This document shows, one piece after another, positions 54,257 to 64,000 of a stretch of 64,000 bases of DNA; positions within the stretch are counted from its first letter, which is position 1; each line of letters begins with the position of its first letter. Source of the DNA: Craterostigma plantagineum. Lineage: Eukaryota > Streptophyta > Magnoliopsida > Lamiales > Linderniaceae. The notes beneath the pieces are model-generated. The model was not told the origin of the DNA, searched no databases, and worked only from the letters and a program-made list of their open reading frames with translations. The position numbers and the translations under genes are program-made. The stretch spans positions 4,898,001-4,962,000 of the forward strand of contig JAPQWV010000001.1 in the NCBI GenBank assembly GCA_027422505.1. Reading direction: 5' to 3'.

Positions 54257-57150
54257 TTACGTCTCCGCTAGGCCACTCGAGGAACGACACCAAATGAACT
54301 TGTCAGTGTTGACCGCCTTCGTCAAAAAATCAGCTAGGTTGTCTTTCGTATGAATTTTCTGCATATCTACCGTGCCCTCTTCCACTTTCTCAAGAACAAA
54401 GTGATACTGGACTCGTATGTGTTTTGACCTGGAATGAAACGCTGGATTCTTTGCAAGATGCAAGGCACTCTGACTGTCACAGAATAGAGGAATACTCTCC
54501 TGTCCGTTCCCGAGTTCCTCCATGATCATTTCAACCATACCGCCTCTTTACGCACCTGCGTAGCTGCAACATATTCAGCTTCAGTTGTTGACGTCGCAAC
54601 AACGGACTGAAGCTTCGATACCCAGCTTACGGCTCCACCAGTAAGAGTGAACACATATCCCGTGGTAGATTTGCTCTTGTCAAGATCACCTGCATAATCA
54701 GAGTCAACGTACCCTCTGACAGTAAAGTCTGCTCCCCCGTAACATAATACAACATCTGAGGTTCCTTTGATATAGCGTAGGATCCTCTTCACCGCGCTCC
54801 AATGCTCTTTGCCCGGATTCGCCATGTACCGACTTACTACTCCCACTGCATGTGCAATGTCTGGTCGTGTACAAATCATCGCGAACATAAGACTTCCCAC
54901 CGCTGATGCATACGGTACTCGAGACATCTCCATCCTCCCTTCTTCACTGCTAGGACTCATACTTGAGGATAATTTGAAATTAACAAGAAGTGGGGTAGAA
55001 ATTGGCTTACAATCTTGCATATTGAAGCGTCGCAAGACCTTCCTCAGATAATTATTCTGCGAAAGCCAAATCTTCCTGTTATTTCTGTCTCGGTAAATTT
55101 GCATCCCTAGAATCTTGTTTGCCGGTCCCAAGTCCTTCATCTCAAATTCCCTAGCCAACTGTGCCTTGTTGGGGCCTGCTACCAACATGTCGTCAACATA
55201 CAACAGTAATATGATAAAATCACTTTCACCAAACCTCTTGAAATATGCACAAGGGTCTGCATTTAATCTGTTGTATCCAAGGCTCATGATGAAGGAATCA
55301 AATCTCTTATACCAACACCTCGGCGCCTGTTTGAGACCGTATAGATATTTGTTCAACCTGCAAACCAAGTTCCGTTTTACTTTGTCTTCAAAACCTTCCG
55401 GCTGGAGCATATAAATCTCTTCTTCAAGATCTCAATGAAGAAAAGCCGTCTTCACATCTAGTTGCTCTAGATGTAGGTCGAATGTAGCACATATCGCCAG
55501 GAGTACCCGAATAGTCGTCAGTCGAACCACAGGTGAGAATATCTCGTTGAAGTCGATGCCTTCTTTCTGAGCGTAGCCTTTAACCACCAGTCGTGCACGA
55601 AAGCGCTCTACTTGATCCTCGCTGTTTCGCTTGATCTTAAAGACCCATTTATTGCCGATTGCCTTTCTGCCGTTCGGTAGTGGCACCAGCTCCCAAGTCT
55701 TATTTTCCGTAGAGCTTCCATTTCTTCTTGCATTGCCACCAACCACTGATCTGCATCTGAACTGTTCAGTGCTTCTTGAAGAGTTGATGGCTCTCCGTCA
55801 TCAGTTAGAAGACAGTATGCAACGTTGCTGTCCATATCGTAATCTTCAGGCCAGGATGGTGCGGCTCTTTTGTGTGTGCTCCTTCTAACTTCTGGCTCTG
55901 AAGATTCGCTTGGCCCTTCTTCGTGCTCCGGTGCTACTTCAGAAGAATCTTGTTTGATAGACTTCCCTTCCACCTGAATATTCGTAGTTTCTGGGCTTTC
56001 CTTGTGCTATCATTTTCTCCGATTATTTTATCTTCTAAGAAGATAACCTCCCTGCTGATGACAACGTTGTGGGCAGTGGGATCCCACAGGCGATACCCCT
56101 TCACACCATCAGCATACCCCAAGAACAAACACTTCCTGGACTTCGCATCCAACTTCGTAGTTTCTTGGGCGTTGTACATAACGTACACATGACTTCCAAA
56201 TACATGGAGTTTGGAATAATCCGCTGGCTTCCCGGTCCACATCTCCATCGGTGTCTTCTGATCAATTGCCGTTGAAGGCGACCGGTTGATCACGTAACAG
56301 GCGGTGTTGACTACTTCTGCCCAGTATGATTTATCCAGACCTGCAGCTCCCAATATGGCTCTTGTTCTTTCCAACAGAGTCCTGTTCATCCGCTCCGCCA
56401 CTCCATTTTGTTGTGGAGTGTACGCCGTAGTGAAATGCCTTTTGATACCTTCCTTTTTGCAAAAGCTATCAAATTCTCTGCCAGTATATTCTCCTCCATT
56501 ATCCGTCCTCAAACACTTGATCGTCTTTCCTCTATCAAGTTCGACCCGAGCCTTGAAATTTTTGAAGGTAATGAACACATCTCCCTTACTCTTGATGATA
56601 TATACCCAACATCTCCTGGAGTAGTCGTCGATGAAGGACATGAAGTACTTCCCTCCTTCCCGGGATGAAACTGGTGATTGCCATACATCAGAGTGAACCA
56701 ATTCTAGAATATCATTGCTTCTAGAATTTGATGTGTTGAATTGTAGCCGATGCTGCTTGTTTGCTACGCAATGCTCACAAGTGGTAGTGATACCTTCGTG
56801 AGACCCGGAAGTAGATTCTGGCCCGCAAGAATTTTCATTCCTTGTTCCGACATATGCCCGAGCTTCTGATGCCATAGCATAGTAGATCTTTCGGTTGAAT
56901 TTTCCGAAGCTACAGGCGCTTCCCCTTCTTGCACCGTCTCTCCCAACAGCATATACAAATTTGCAGCAACCTTTTCACATTTCATGACTACAAGTGCTCC
57001 CCGGAATATTTTCATTATTCCTCCCCGAACTTTGATTTCACAGCCAAGATCATCGAGCTGTCCCACAGACAATAAATTCTTCTTTAGACCTTCCACGTGC
57101 CGCACTCCTTGAATAGTGCGAATTGTACCATCGTGTAACTTCAACCTCAC
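54257..57150 (-). pseudogene. Tork-type pol: GAG-pre-integrase, integrase, RT, RNase H
   Basis: From upstream on the minus strand: LLSVGQLDDLGCEI and LWHQKLGHMSEQGM (57150-56764); integrase with HSDVWQSP, DDYSRRCWVYI, LRTDNGGEY and QNGVAERMNRTL (56875-55934); RT with RARLVVKGYAQKEG, LEQLDVKTAFLH, GLKQAPRCWY and LLLYVDDMLVAG (55746-54526); RNase H with YVDSDYAGDLD, TSTTEAEYVA and CDSQSALHLAKN (to 54257). Frames switch at about 56800, 55980-55750 and 54530, and a stop falls at 55411. The pieces are collinear with Tnt1-like elements but cannot form a polyprotein. Confidence 0.86.
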
Positions 57151-57153
57151 GGT

Positions 57154-58122
57154 TCAAACGCCTACGATCTTTAAGGCATTATCTTCACAACTGTACACAG
57201 ATCCTCCTAAGATAGGTTCGTAGTGGTTGAACCAGTCTCTTCGAGAGGTCATATGGTAAGTTGCGCCCGAGTCAAGAAGCCATATCTCATCATAGGCCTT
57301 CCTGCTCTCCGTTGAGATAGCTGCTTCGCTACACAATACGTCTCCACCTGATGCGTTCGCCAGATTTCCTTGAGGATTGGAATTTTTCAGGCTCCAACAA
57401 TCCTTCTTCAGGTGACCTTTCTTTCCACAATGGTAGCATTTCATATCCTTCTTCTTACTTCTTGATTTTCCCCTGCCTTGAATGTGACTCCCACTTGAAC
57501 CACGTTCCGTTGATCTCCCTCTCATCACCGTCAAAGCTTCGACCTGTTGCGAGCCTGTTTGCTGGCCCTCCTTGTTCTTTCGCCGATTTTCTTCTTCGAG
57601 AATAGCAGCCGCAAGGTTGAAGACTAGAACTTTCGCGTTGTTCGTCAAGTTGATGATGAGTTAATCATACGAATCAGGCGGACTTTGAAGTAGAATTTCC
57701 GCACGTTCTTTATCCTCCGTTTTATACCCCAACGATGTTAGCTGGGAAAATAGAGTATTCAAGACGTTGAGATGCTCCGTCACCAAAGTAGATTCAGACA
57801 TCCTCAAGGTGAACAATTTTCTCTTCAAGAAAATTTTGTTGTGTAACGACGTCGGCTCGTACAGATTTGTTAGATGGTCCCAAATCTCCTTTGCCGTTTT
57901 CTTTTCTTCGACGCTGGACAATATCTCATCTGCTAGTGCCAGATGAAGATTTGCGACAGCGCTCCCGTCCATCTCGTTCCATTTTTTGTCGTCTGTCAGT
58001 GTGGCTGGTTTTCCATCGATAGCCTCCAGACAGCCGTCCTTTCGCAAGATCGCCTTTATCTTTAATTTCCACATTGAGAAATTTCTCCCGTTGAACTTTT
58101 CGATATCAAATTTGGCCGCCAT
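57154..58122 (-). pseudogene. Tork-type gag with zinc knuckle and protease start
   Basis: It starts MAAKFDIEKFNGRNFSMWK at 58122. The gag domain shows KAILRKDGCLEAI, EIWDHLTNLYE and KRKLFTLRM. A TAA at 57661 interrupts after SPPDSYD, and the same frame resumes to 57154. CYHCGKKGHLKKDC is the zinc knuckle and IWLLDSGATYHMTS is the protease catalytic segment. A TGA closes the frame after LKIVGV. Two nonsense changes are thus visible in an otherwise continuous frame. Confidence 0.88.
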
Positions 58123-58307
58123 AATTTCTGCTCAGTCGTGAGCGATACCTCCGACGGGGTTGCAGCAGATAATTATTGAACTCGTACCGGCTTTTTTCGT
58201 CACCGTAATAAGGGCAGTATAATATCTTTTATTTTCTGATGTGGAGAGGGTCCACGTTAGTGGCAACCACAGAGCATACAATAAATAGATATATAAAACC
58301 CAAGCTA

Positions 58308-58320
58308 GGCTCTGATACCA
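58308..58320 (-). promoter_or_regulatory. primer-binding site, initiator tRNA-Met type
   Basis: TGGTATCAGAGCC on the minus strand, lying at the very edge of recognisable element sequence. Confidence 0.85.
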
Positions 58321-59152
58321 TGCAATTCAAATCCACGCTTACAATCTCATACTCCTGTATTTGTAAAACAAAAATGACTACGAAAATTAATCATATTGAT
58401 GTGGAGTTTAGTAAGAAACAAAAACTAAAATTTCACGTCAAGGAAAACAGCACACAATTAGTTCCTGATAACGACAACTTACCATCCATGGAGAAATAAC
58501 AAGTTGAATATGTCTTCAAACATACTGTTAGATTTGGTGCTTTAATACAGTCCATAAATATTTTCTCAGAATGCAGTCCATAAAGTAAAGAGTTCGAAAT
58601 TTTGATTTTCTATATTAATCCTTAAGATATCTGGTCAATATCACCCTTTGATTGAACTCATCGTTTTATGTTCAGTTATTGAACATATAATTAAGTTAAA
58701 GGTTCTACAGTCCATAAAAAATGGAACGTACACCATATGAAATTTCCATTACCACCTTGGCACTAAGTTGATTCAAATTTAATTTTTTTTTAAAGAAGAA
58801 TACTAAACATGATGCTTGAGAATTGGATATTAGAAATGATCACAAATAATTAATCAAATATCACATATTATCATGATCCTCAGAACCAGAGTTTGATGGT
58901 ACCACGATCATCCACTAAAGAGTCTAACATGAAATACTATTTCATGATATCTAAATCAAAGAAAAAATATAACTCAATTGAAATAACATTTTAACCAAAT
59001 ATGGTTAGCAGATGCAATTTGGTATACTTAATTGTTTAACTCTATTTATTAAAATAATCAAAATGACTTAAATTTTATTTATAAAATAACCAAAATGACC
59101 TGAATACACATGTTCGTCACTAGTTTTATATTAAAATAAATAAAGACGGGAT
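58321..59152. other. AT-rich intergenic region
   Basis: No gene, RNA or transposon ends were identified. Confidence 0.5.
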
Positions 59153-59160
59153 GTATGAGT

Positions 59161-59744
59161 CATGGTTTTGAAGACCGGACCGGCCGGTCCGACCGGAAAA
59201 ACCGTGAACCGGTCGGAATTCCGGTCCGGTCCCGGTCCGGTCAAGCTTTAATAAAAAAAAAAGAAAAAGGCAAAAAAATGGGATAAAAAGCAGAAAAAAG
59301 TGTAAACATACAAATATGGCCGTTTGGTTTAGTGGTATATGGCCTTGGAAAAGGAATCTCTACTAGACGGCCTGGGTTCGATTTTGGCTAAGCCCATTTT
59401 AAATTTTTAATGTATAATTAAACTATATGCCCCAATATTTTAGTTTTATTAATTTTAAACCCAAAGTTTATAAATTTAATTTTTGATATCCTATTATACC
59501 ATTATTTTTCACAATTTACTTTTATTTATGATCCTTATTTTTATAAAATTTTATTTGAAAAATTTATAAAAAACATGTATTATTTCGATGTTATTTGATT
59601 AAAACATTAATAAGATATATATTTATTAAATCTAGAGGTACCAGTTTTGTAGCAGTTTGATTCCGATTTTACACCGGTTAAACTATTAAACCTTAAACCA
59701 CTAAAATTTCCGGTCCGGTTCAAAAACCCGGTTTCAGAACCTTG
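59161..59744. mobile_element. 584-bp hAT MITE, TSD GTATGAGT, with pol III-like boxes
   Basis: Ends CATGGTTTTGAAGACCGG and CCGGTTTCAGAACCTTG are imperfect inverted copies. The eight bases GTATGAGT flank both ends (59153-59160, 59745-59752). CCGGTCCGG words dominate both ends. The interior contains TGGTTTAGTGGTA (59325-59337) and GGGTTCGATTTT (59374-59385), which resemble tRNA A and B boxes. No coding capacity. Confidence 0.88.
59318..59391 (+). other. tRNA-like segment inside the hAT MITE
   Basis: TGGTTTAGTGG fits the A-box consensus TRGYNNANNGG, and GGTTCGATT fits the first part of the B box, at tRNA-like spacing (about 38 bp between them). A convincing acceptor stem is not formed, so it is not annotated as a functional tRNA gene. 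Confidence 0.45.
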
Positions 59745-59869
59745 GTATGAGTATGACATATGTAAGGAAATGAAAGATTTATAGGTCTATATAGGCATCA
59801 CTACTCTAGGTTGTAGATTATGACCAATGCTACTATTCATAATCCCATACACATTTATTATATATAATA

Positions 59870-60111
59870 CTCCCTCCGTCCCAAACCATTTTATACATTT
59901 TACTAAATCGGGCGTCCTACATCTTTTGGACATTTCTTTATTTAGCAAAAAACTATCACAAACAATCAATATAACAATATTAAATATTCTTAAAAGACGT
60001 GTCAAAAGATATACCTTTTTATCTTTTAATTGTAATATATTATTAAAGTAATCAGTTTATTAATTCCCATGCCAACTCTCAAATGTCCAAAACGGTTTGG
60101 GACAGAGAGAG
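59870..60111. mobile_element. 242-bp Stowaway-like MITE, TSD TA
   Basis: The left end CTCCCTCCGTCCCAAACC and the right end GGTTTGGGACAGAGAGAG are inverted copies, flanked by TA on both sides. This is the standard plant Stowaway (Tc1/mariner) terminus. AT-rich interior with no gene. Confidence 0.88.
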
Positions 60112-60113
60112 TA

Positions 60114-60498
60114 TAATATAGAGTACTACCATTTGCACCCCCTAGGGGGGTGTAAAAAATAATGGGATCCGTTAAACAATAAAAAAATCAATTAATTTTT
60201 ACATGGATTTCATCATTCATTTTTTGACTATAATTTTCAATATTATTATTATTATTTTTAATATGTTTTCAAATCAAGATTGGTTGACTATTATCCCTCA
60301 TGTGTTGTCGGAGTTTGGTGCTTCACCATATATATAACGAGCTCGAAACTATTAACATGAAACAAGTTGATTATACGATTAATAATATATTGTTAGATTA
60401 ATTGTCCAGTAGTAATATATAAGTTAATAAAAATTAAACAACATATATTTATTTTTAACATATACTATAGACGATATATATACTAAAGCAAGAAAAAA
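60114..60498. other. AT-rich spacer
   Basis: It contains a short CACCCCCTAGGGGGGTG palindrome at 60137-60153. No gene is visible. Confidence 0.45.
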
Positions 60499-60858
60499 TT
60501 AATCAAATATAACATCAGTAAGTAGTACAATTACAATGCAAACTTCTTTCATAACTTTTAAAACGATCCATGTATGGAGTAGCCCATGCAGCTGCACAAT
60601 CGTATCTGAGAGGGGCCCACTGTGGCGTGAGAGTCGGCATCGGGTACCCACCAGATAATGAAACTTTGACGTAATGATCACCATTAGCATGACCGATTGC
60701 AATGGCAACATGATGAAACCAGGGTGGAGGAGCAGACCGAAGCGGCAAGTGCGTAACACTGAATATGTTACTTAGAACATGCAATATCACGTTATACTTC
60801 GAAGCAATCAAGACACCCATATCGGGCATAATCAACCAATGCTCCAAAGCCGCACACC
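60499..60858 (-). pseudogene. fragment resembling an OTU-type cysteine protease C-terminal part
   Basis: The minus frame from about 60847 to 60515 reads EHWLIMPDMGVLIASKY, then FSVTHLPLRS, then IAIGHANGDHYVKVSL. Plant OTU-like proteins associated with FAR1/MULE-derived genes have a WxTMPEMG...IA segment and a G-x-HFVQV segment containing the catalytic His. The DGNC catalytic Cys part would lie upstream and is cut off by the GC-rich repeat at 60859. The frame has no ATG at its start. It is a gene fragment or an exon of a broken gene. The family assignment is from memory of the motif style. Confidence 0.4.
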
Positions 60859-60957
60859 TAGGGTTGGCAGTGGGGCGGGGATTCCCCGTCCCCGCAGGGA
60901 TCCACCCCGAACGGGGTGGGGAATCCCCGAGATTTTATCCCCGCGGGGCGGGGACGG
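60859..60957. repeat. GC-rich hAT-like MITE end, split by a copia insertion
   Basis: It begins TAGGGTTGGCAGTGGGGCGG and contains alternating GGGGCGGGGA and TCCCCGC blocks, a composition found at ends of plant hAT MITEs. It stops where the copia LTR begins at 60958; the remainder is presumably beyond the right edge of the window. Confidence 0.55.
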
Positions 60958-61168
60958 TGTTAAAGTCTGAATAATGACATAATATGAAAATAATGGTTCT
61001 ATATTGTCTTCCATATAACATTGGTACATACTATTTATACAAGAAGAACTAAGCTAAGTATGGACAAGATAGCTATAATAAATGCTATACAATTAAGGCT
61101 AGAATTACGTAATCAAATCAAAGACTAATAATATTTCCTAGTTATTTATTCTTATCCATACGCTAACA
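60958..61168 (-). repeat. 3' LTR of the right-edge copia element
   Basis: 211 bp with TGTTA...TAACA termini, short for a plant copia LTR. Confidence 0.8.
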
Positions 61169-61199
61169 CCCCCCCTCAAACTCAAGGTGGAATCGTAGA

Positions 61200-63904
61200 G
61201 GACAACTTGAGTTTGCTCAATAGATCTTTAAAACGAGATGGAAGATGTGTTTTGGTGAAAATGTCTGCGGTCTAATTTTCTGACGAGATTGAGACCAAAC
61301 GGATGGTACCATCTTTCACATGATGCCTGACAAAGTGACAGTCAATTTCTATATGTTTCGTACGCTCGTGAAAAACATCATTGTGAGAAATTTGGATGGC
61401 ACTTGAATTGTCACAATGAAGTACTGTAGGCGAAGAGTGAGTGATGCCCATATCAGTTAATAACCACCGTAACCAAATTAATTCAGATGTGGCATCAGAT
61501 AGGGCTCGATATTCTGATTCCGCACTAGATCAAGAAACAACTGTTTGTTTCTTGCTGCGCCAGGATATGAGTGAATCACCTAGAAAGAAACAATAACCAG
61601 TAGTAGATCGACGATCAACTGGATCGCCTGCCCAATCAGCATCAGTGTAGCCATATAATACCAAAGAACATTGGCGAGAAAAATGTAATCCATGATAGAT
61701 AGTGCCTTTGACATAGCGAAGTATTCGAAGAACTGCCGAGAAATGAGTCGATCGAGGAGCAGACATGAATTGACTGACCAGATGAACGGCATAAGCTATA
61801 TCCGGACGAGTAACGGTAAGATAAACAAGACTCCCTACGAGTTGGCGGTACAATGTAGGATCACTAAGGGAAGATCCATCACGAGGAGTGAGCTTGCAAT
61901 TTAGTTCCAAGGGGGTGGACACAATTATGCTATCCGTGATGCCAGCTCGTGAAAGAAGATCAGATGCATATTTTGCTTGAGATAAATAATAACCTCCAGC
62001 ATTACGAGACACTTCTAGACCCAAAAAATAGCTCAGGGGACCAAGATCTTTCATCTCAAAGTGTTGACTGAGATAGCTTCGTAATTCTGAAATACCTGCA
62101 ACATCATCGCCTGTAATGATCATATCATCAACATATAATAATAGAAGGACGGTACCCTTATCAGTCTTCCGAATGAATAAGGCCGAATCATAGGGACTGG
62201 AGATAAATCCTGATTGAGCAATAGTAGAGCTGAACTTGGCAAACCATGCTCTCGGAGCTTGTTTTAAGCCATACAACGCCCGTCGAAGTTTACAAACTTT
62301 ATGAGGAGAATGATAACCAGGGGGTGGGTGCATATAAACTTCCTCCATCAGATCACCATGAAGAAACGCATTCTTGACATCCATTTGAGAGAGTGTCCAA
62401 TCTCGTGCAGCAGCTATAGCCAAAAGACTACGTACAGATGTAAGACGTGCCACAGGCGCAAAAGTTTCTTCATAATCGATTCCATACTCTTGGGAGTACC
62501 CTTTAGCTACTAACCGAGCCTTATAACGCTCGATAGTACCATCAGAGCGAGTCTTGATTTTATAAATCCATTTACAGCCAATCGGGTTTTGTGAGGTGGA
62601 AGGTCAACTAAGTCCCAAGTATGAGTTTTCTCCAATGCTTGTAGTTCCTCGGTCATTGCTTGCTGCCAAAGGGGATTAGTACTAGCCTCGCGATAAGAGC
62701 TTGGCTCATGAAGAGACACAATGGTAGAAAAACAATGAAAATCAGAAAGATGGTGAGGAAGTTCTCTTACTCGGGTGGAACGACGAAGAGGAGGGTTTGT
62801 TGTAGAAATGTGCTCAGGTACTTGATCTTCAGTCGGGACCGGATCAGTAGGGACAGGCGCTGGTGGTGAAGAGGTCGGACTCGGATCGAGATCAGGAAAT
62901 AAGGTATCACAAGTAGACGAAGAACCCAAAGGAGTATAATCATGAAATTTTGAAAGAGAAGAAAACATAGTATTTTCCCAAAACGTAACATGACGAGATA
63001 TGCGCAAACGATTCGAAAGAGGATCCCAACAACGATACCCTTTATGTTCAATCCCATAGCCCAAAAAACAACATAGCCGTGTGCGTGGTTCAAGCTTGGT
63101 ATGCTCATGTTGTGGTAAAAGAACGAAACAAACACACCCAAAAGGTTTGAAAACTGAATAAGTGGGAGGCTTACCAAACAACTTTTCAAATGGAGACATG
63201 TTTTGAAGAACCACTGTAGGAAGACGATTTATGGTATAAACACCATTTAGAGCTGCTTCTCCCCAGAATTTTTCAGGACATGATGCTGAAAGAAGTGAAG
63301 CACGAACAGAATCAAGGATGTGACGATGTTTTCGTTCTGCCCTTCCATTTTGTTCGGAGGTATGTGGGCAAGAACGTTGGACAACGGTTCCTTGCTGACT
63401 AAGAAATAGAAGCAGGGAAGAGTCACGATATTCCATGGCATTATCAGTGCGCAAAATTTTTATCGTCTGGGAAAACTGTGTCTTAATCATATGAGCAAAG
63501 GTAATATAAATTTGGGGCAACTCAGAACGGTGTTTCAGAAAATATATCCAAGTAAAACGTGAATAATCATCAATAAATAACACAAAGTAACGAAATCCAT
63601 TTATTGATGAAACAGGAGAAGGTCCCCAAATATCAGAGTGAAGTAGGCTAAAAGGGCTATCAGAAGTGGAATTATTTGTAACAAACGATAAAGCGGGTTG
63701 TTTGGCAAGCTTACAACTGACACAATTAAATGGCTCGATTTTAGTGGACCCCAACAAACCCCGAGAAACTAAAGGTTGAAGTTTAGCTGAAGAGGCATGG
63801 CCAAGACGAAGGTGCCATTGATAAGAGGTGGATGTGGGTGAGGTGGTTGCGCATGCAAGACTCGAAGGAAGTCGAAGAGATGTAAGCTCAAATAAGCGAC
63901 CCAC
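61200..63904 (-). pseudogene. copia pol: GAG-pre-integrase, integrase, RT, RNase H
   Basis: 63904-62510: YQWHLRLGHASSAKL, the zinc-binding CVSCKLAKQ, the integrase core (HSDIWGPS, DDYSRFTWIYF, LRTDNAMEY, QNGRAERKHRH), and then a linker with SYREASTNPLWQQAMTEEL. A frameshift near 62590 moves to the RT frame (to 61530), with LSQMDVKNAFLHGDL, GLKQAPRAWF and LLLYVDDMIITG. RNase H follows (TDADWAGDPVDRRSTTGY). A TGA at about 61528 and a TAG near 61275 interrupt RNase H. The domain order is standard. No product is possible without correction of at least three changes. Confidence 0.88.
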
Positions 63905-64000
63905 CTTGCGACCTGTCCCAAGAATCTGTCCCGTCTGTTGATCTTGTACCTGAACGCCAATAGAAGAAAAAACAACGCGTAAGCCGTATTCACATAATTG

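Larger units (their letters stand above)
53727..58320 (-). mobile_element. decayed Tnt1/Tork-type copia element lacking its 5' LTR
   Basis: Minus strand. The 3' LTR is 53727-54181, preceded (minus sense) by the purine tract AAGTGGGAGATTG. Gag, protease, integrase, RT and RNase H follow the Tnt1/Tork pattern between 58122 and 54257, with many stops and frameshifts. The primer-binding site TGGTATCAGAGCC is complete at 58308-58320. Beyond it no sequence resembling the 3' LTR is seen, so the 5' LTR is missing exactly at the primer-binding site. TGCA occurs at both outer edges (53722-53725, 58321-58324). Confidence 0.8.
60958..64000 (-). mobile_element. Ty1/copia element, 3' part, runs off the window
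   Basis: Minus strand. The 3' LTR is 60958-61168 (211 bp, TGTTAAAG...GCTAACA), preceded in minus sense by TTTGAGGGGGGG. The coding part from 61200 to the window edge carries RNase H, RT and integrase, with the N-terminal part outside. Several inactivating changes are present. It is inserted into the GC-rich repeat whose left end is 60859. Confidence 0.87.

Noticed and set aside
59318..59391. A functional tRNA gene
   Set aside because: Boxes A and B are present but the acceptor stem and 3' end do not pair well, and it lies inside a MITE.

Overview
The window is nuclear DNA of a flowering plant, almost certainly a eudicot. Only two host genes of recognisable kind are present. One is a three-exon HD-Zip class I transcription factor of the ATHB-21/40/53 type (22389-23320, minus). 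The other is a CER6/KCS6-type 3-ketoacyl-CoA synthase (47322-48801, plus) whose reading frame is broken near 47565. Nearly everything else is transposable-element DNA, much of it nested. Several elements could be delimited to the base by target-site duplications (TSDs).

Layout. 1-12033: an Athila-family LTR in plus orientation (1-982), then an Athila-type Ty3/gypsy element on the minus strand (1078-8658, TSD GTGTG). The latter has gag and protease but no reverse transcriptase or integrase, and it sits inside a decayed Sirevirus-like Ty1/copia element (983-1077 plus 8659-12033). 12034-16427: a six-copy, 57-codon tandem repeat, a second plus-strand Athila LTR, a copia 3' LTR and a (GA)n tract. 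16428-20722: a 4.3-kb Mutator-like (MULE) element with a 9-bp TSD, packed with GGTAC-containing repeats. 20732-25271: Helitron-like termini, the HD-Zip gene, and a 1.19-kb foldback MULE (9-bp TSD) about 0.5 kb upstream of that gene. 25272-30602: a young, nearly intact copia element with near-identical LTRs. 34741-37438: a non-autonomous Tork-like copia element with gag and protease only. 39531-39852: a CACTA-type MITE. 40260-46010: an older copia element carrying an 8-bp-TSD hAT MITE and a 119-bp internal duplication.

46490-46940: a foldback MITE between TA microsatellites, about 0.4 kb upstream of the KCS6-like gene. 49228-53486: a second 4.26-kb MULE-like element with a 9-bp TSD, packed with GTTAC/GGTAT motifs and holding an internal inverted repeat. 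53727-58320: a decayed Tnt1/Tork-type copia element with a 3' LTR but no 5' LTR. 59161-60111: a hAT MITE with a pol III-like core, and a Stowaway MITE. 60499-60847: a fragment resembling an OTU-type protease domain. 60859-64000: a GC-rich hAT-like repeat split by a further copia element that runs off the window.

The most unusual signal is the pair of 4.3-kb, 9-bp-TSD elements at 16428-20722 and 49228-53486. They share size, terminal style and a body saturated with a short TAC-type motif, yet show no obvious sequence similarity to each other, and the first keeps a possible MULE transposase zinc-knuckle remnant. All coordinates and TSDs were read by eye. Family names rest on recognised protein motifs, not on database searches.
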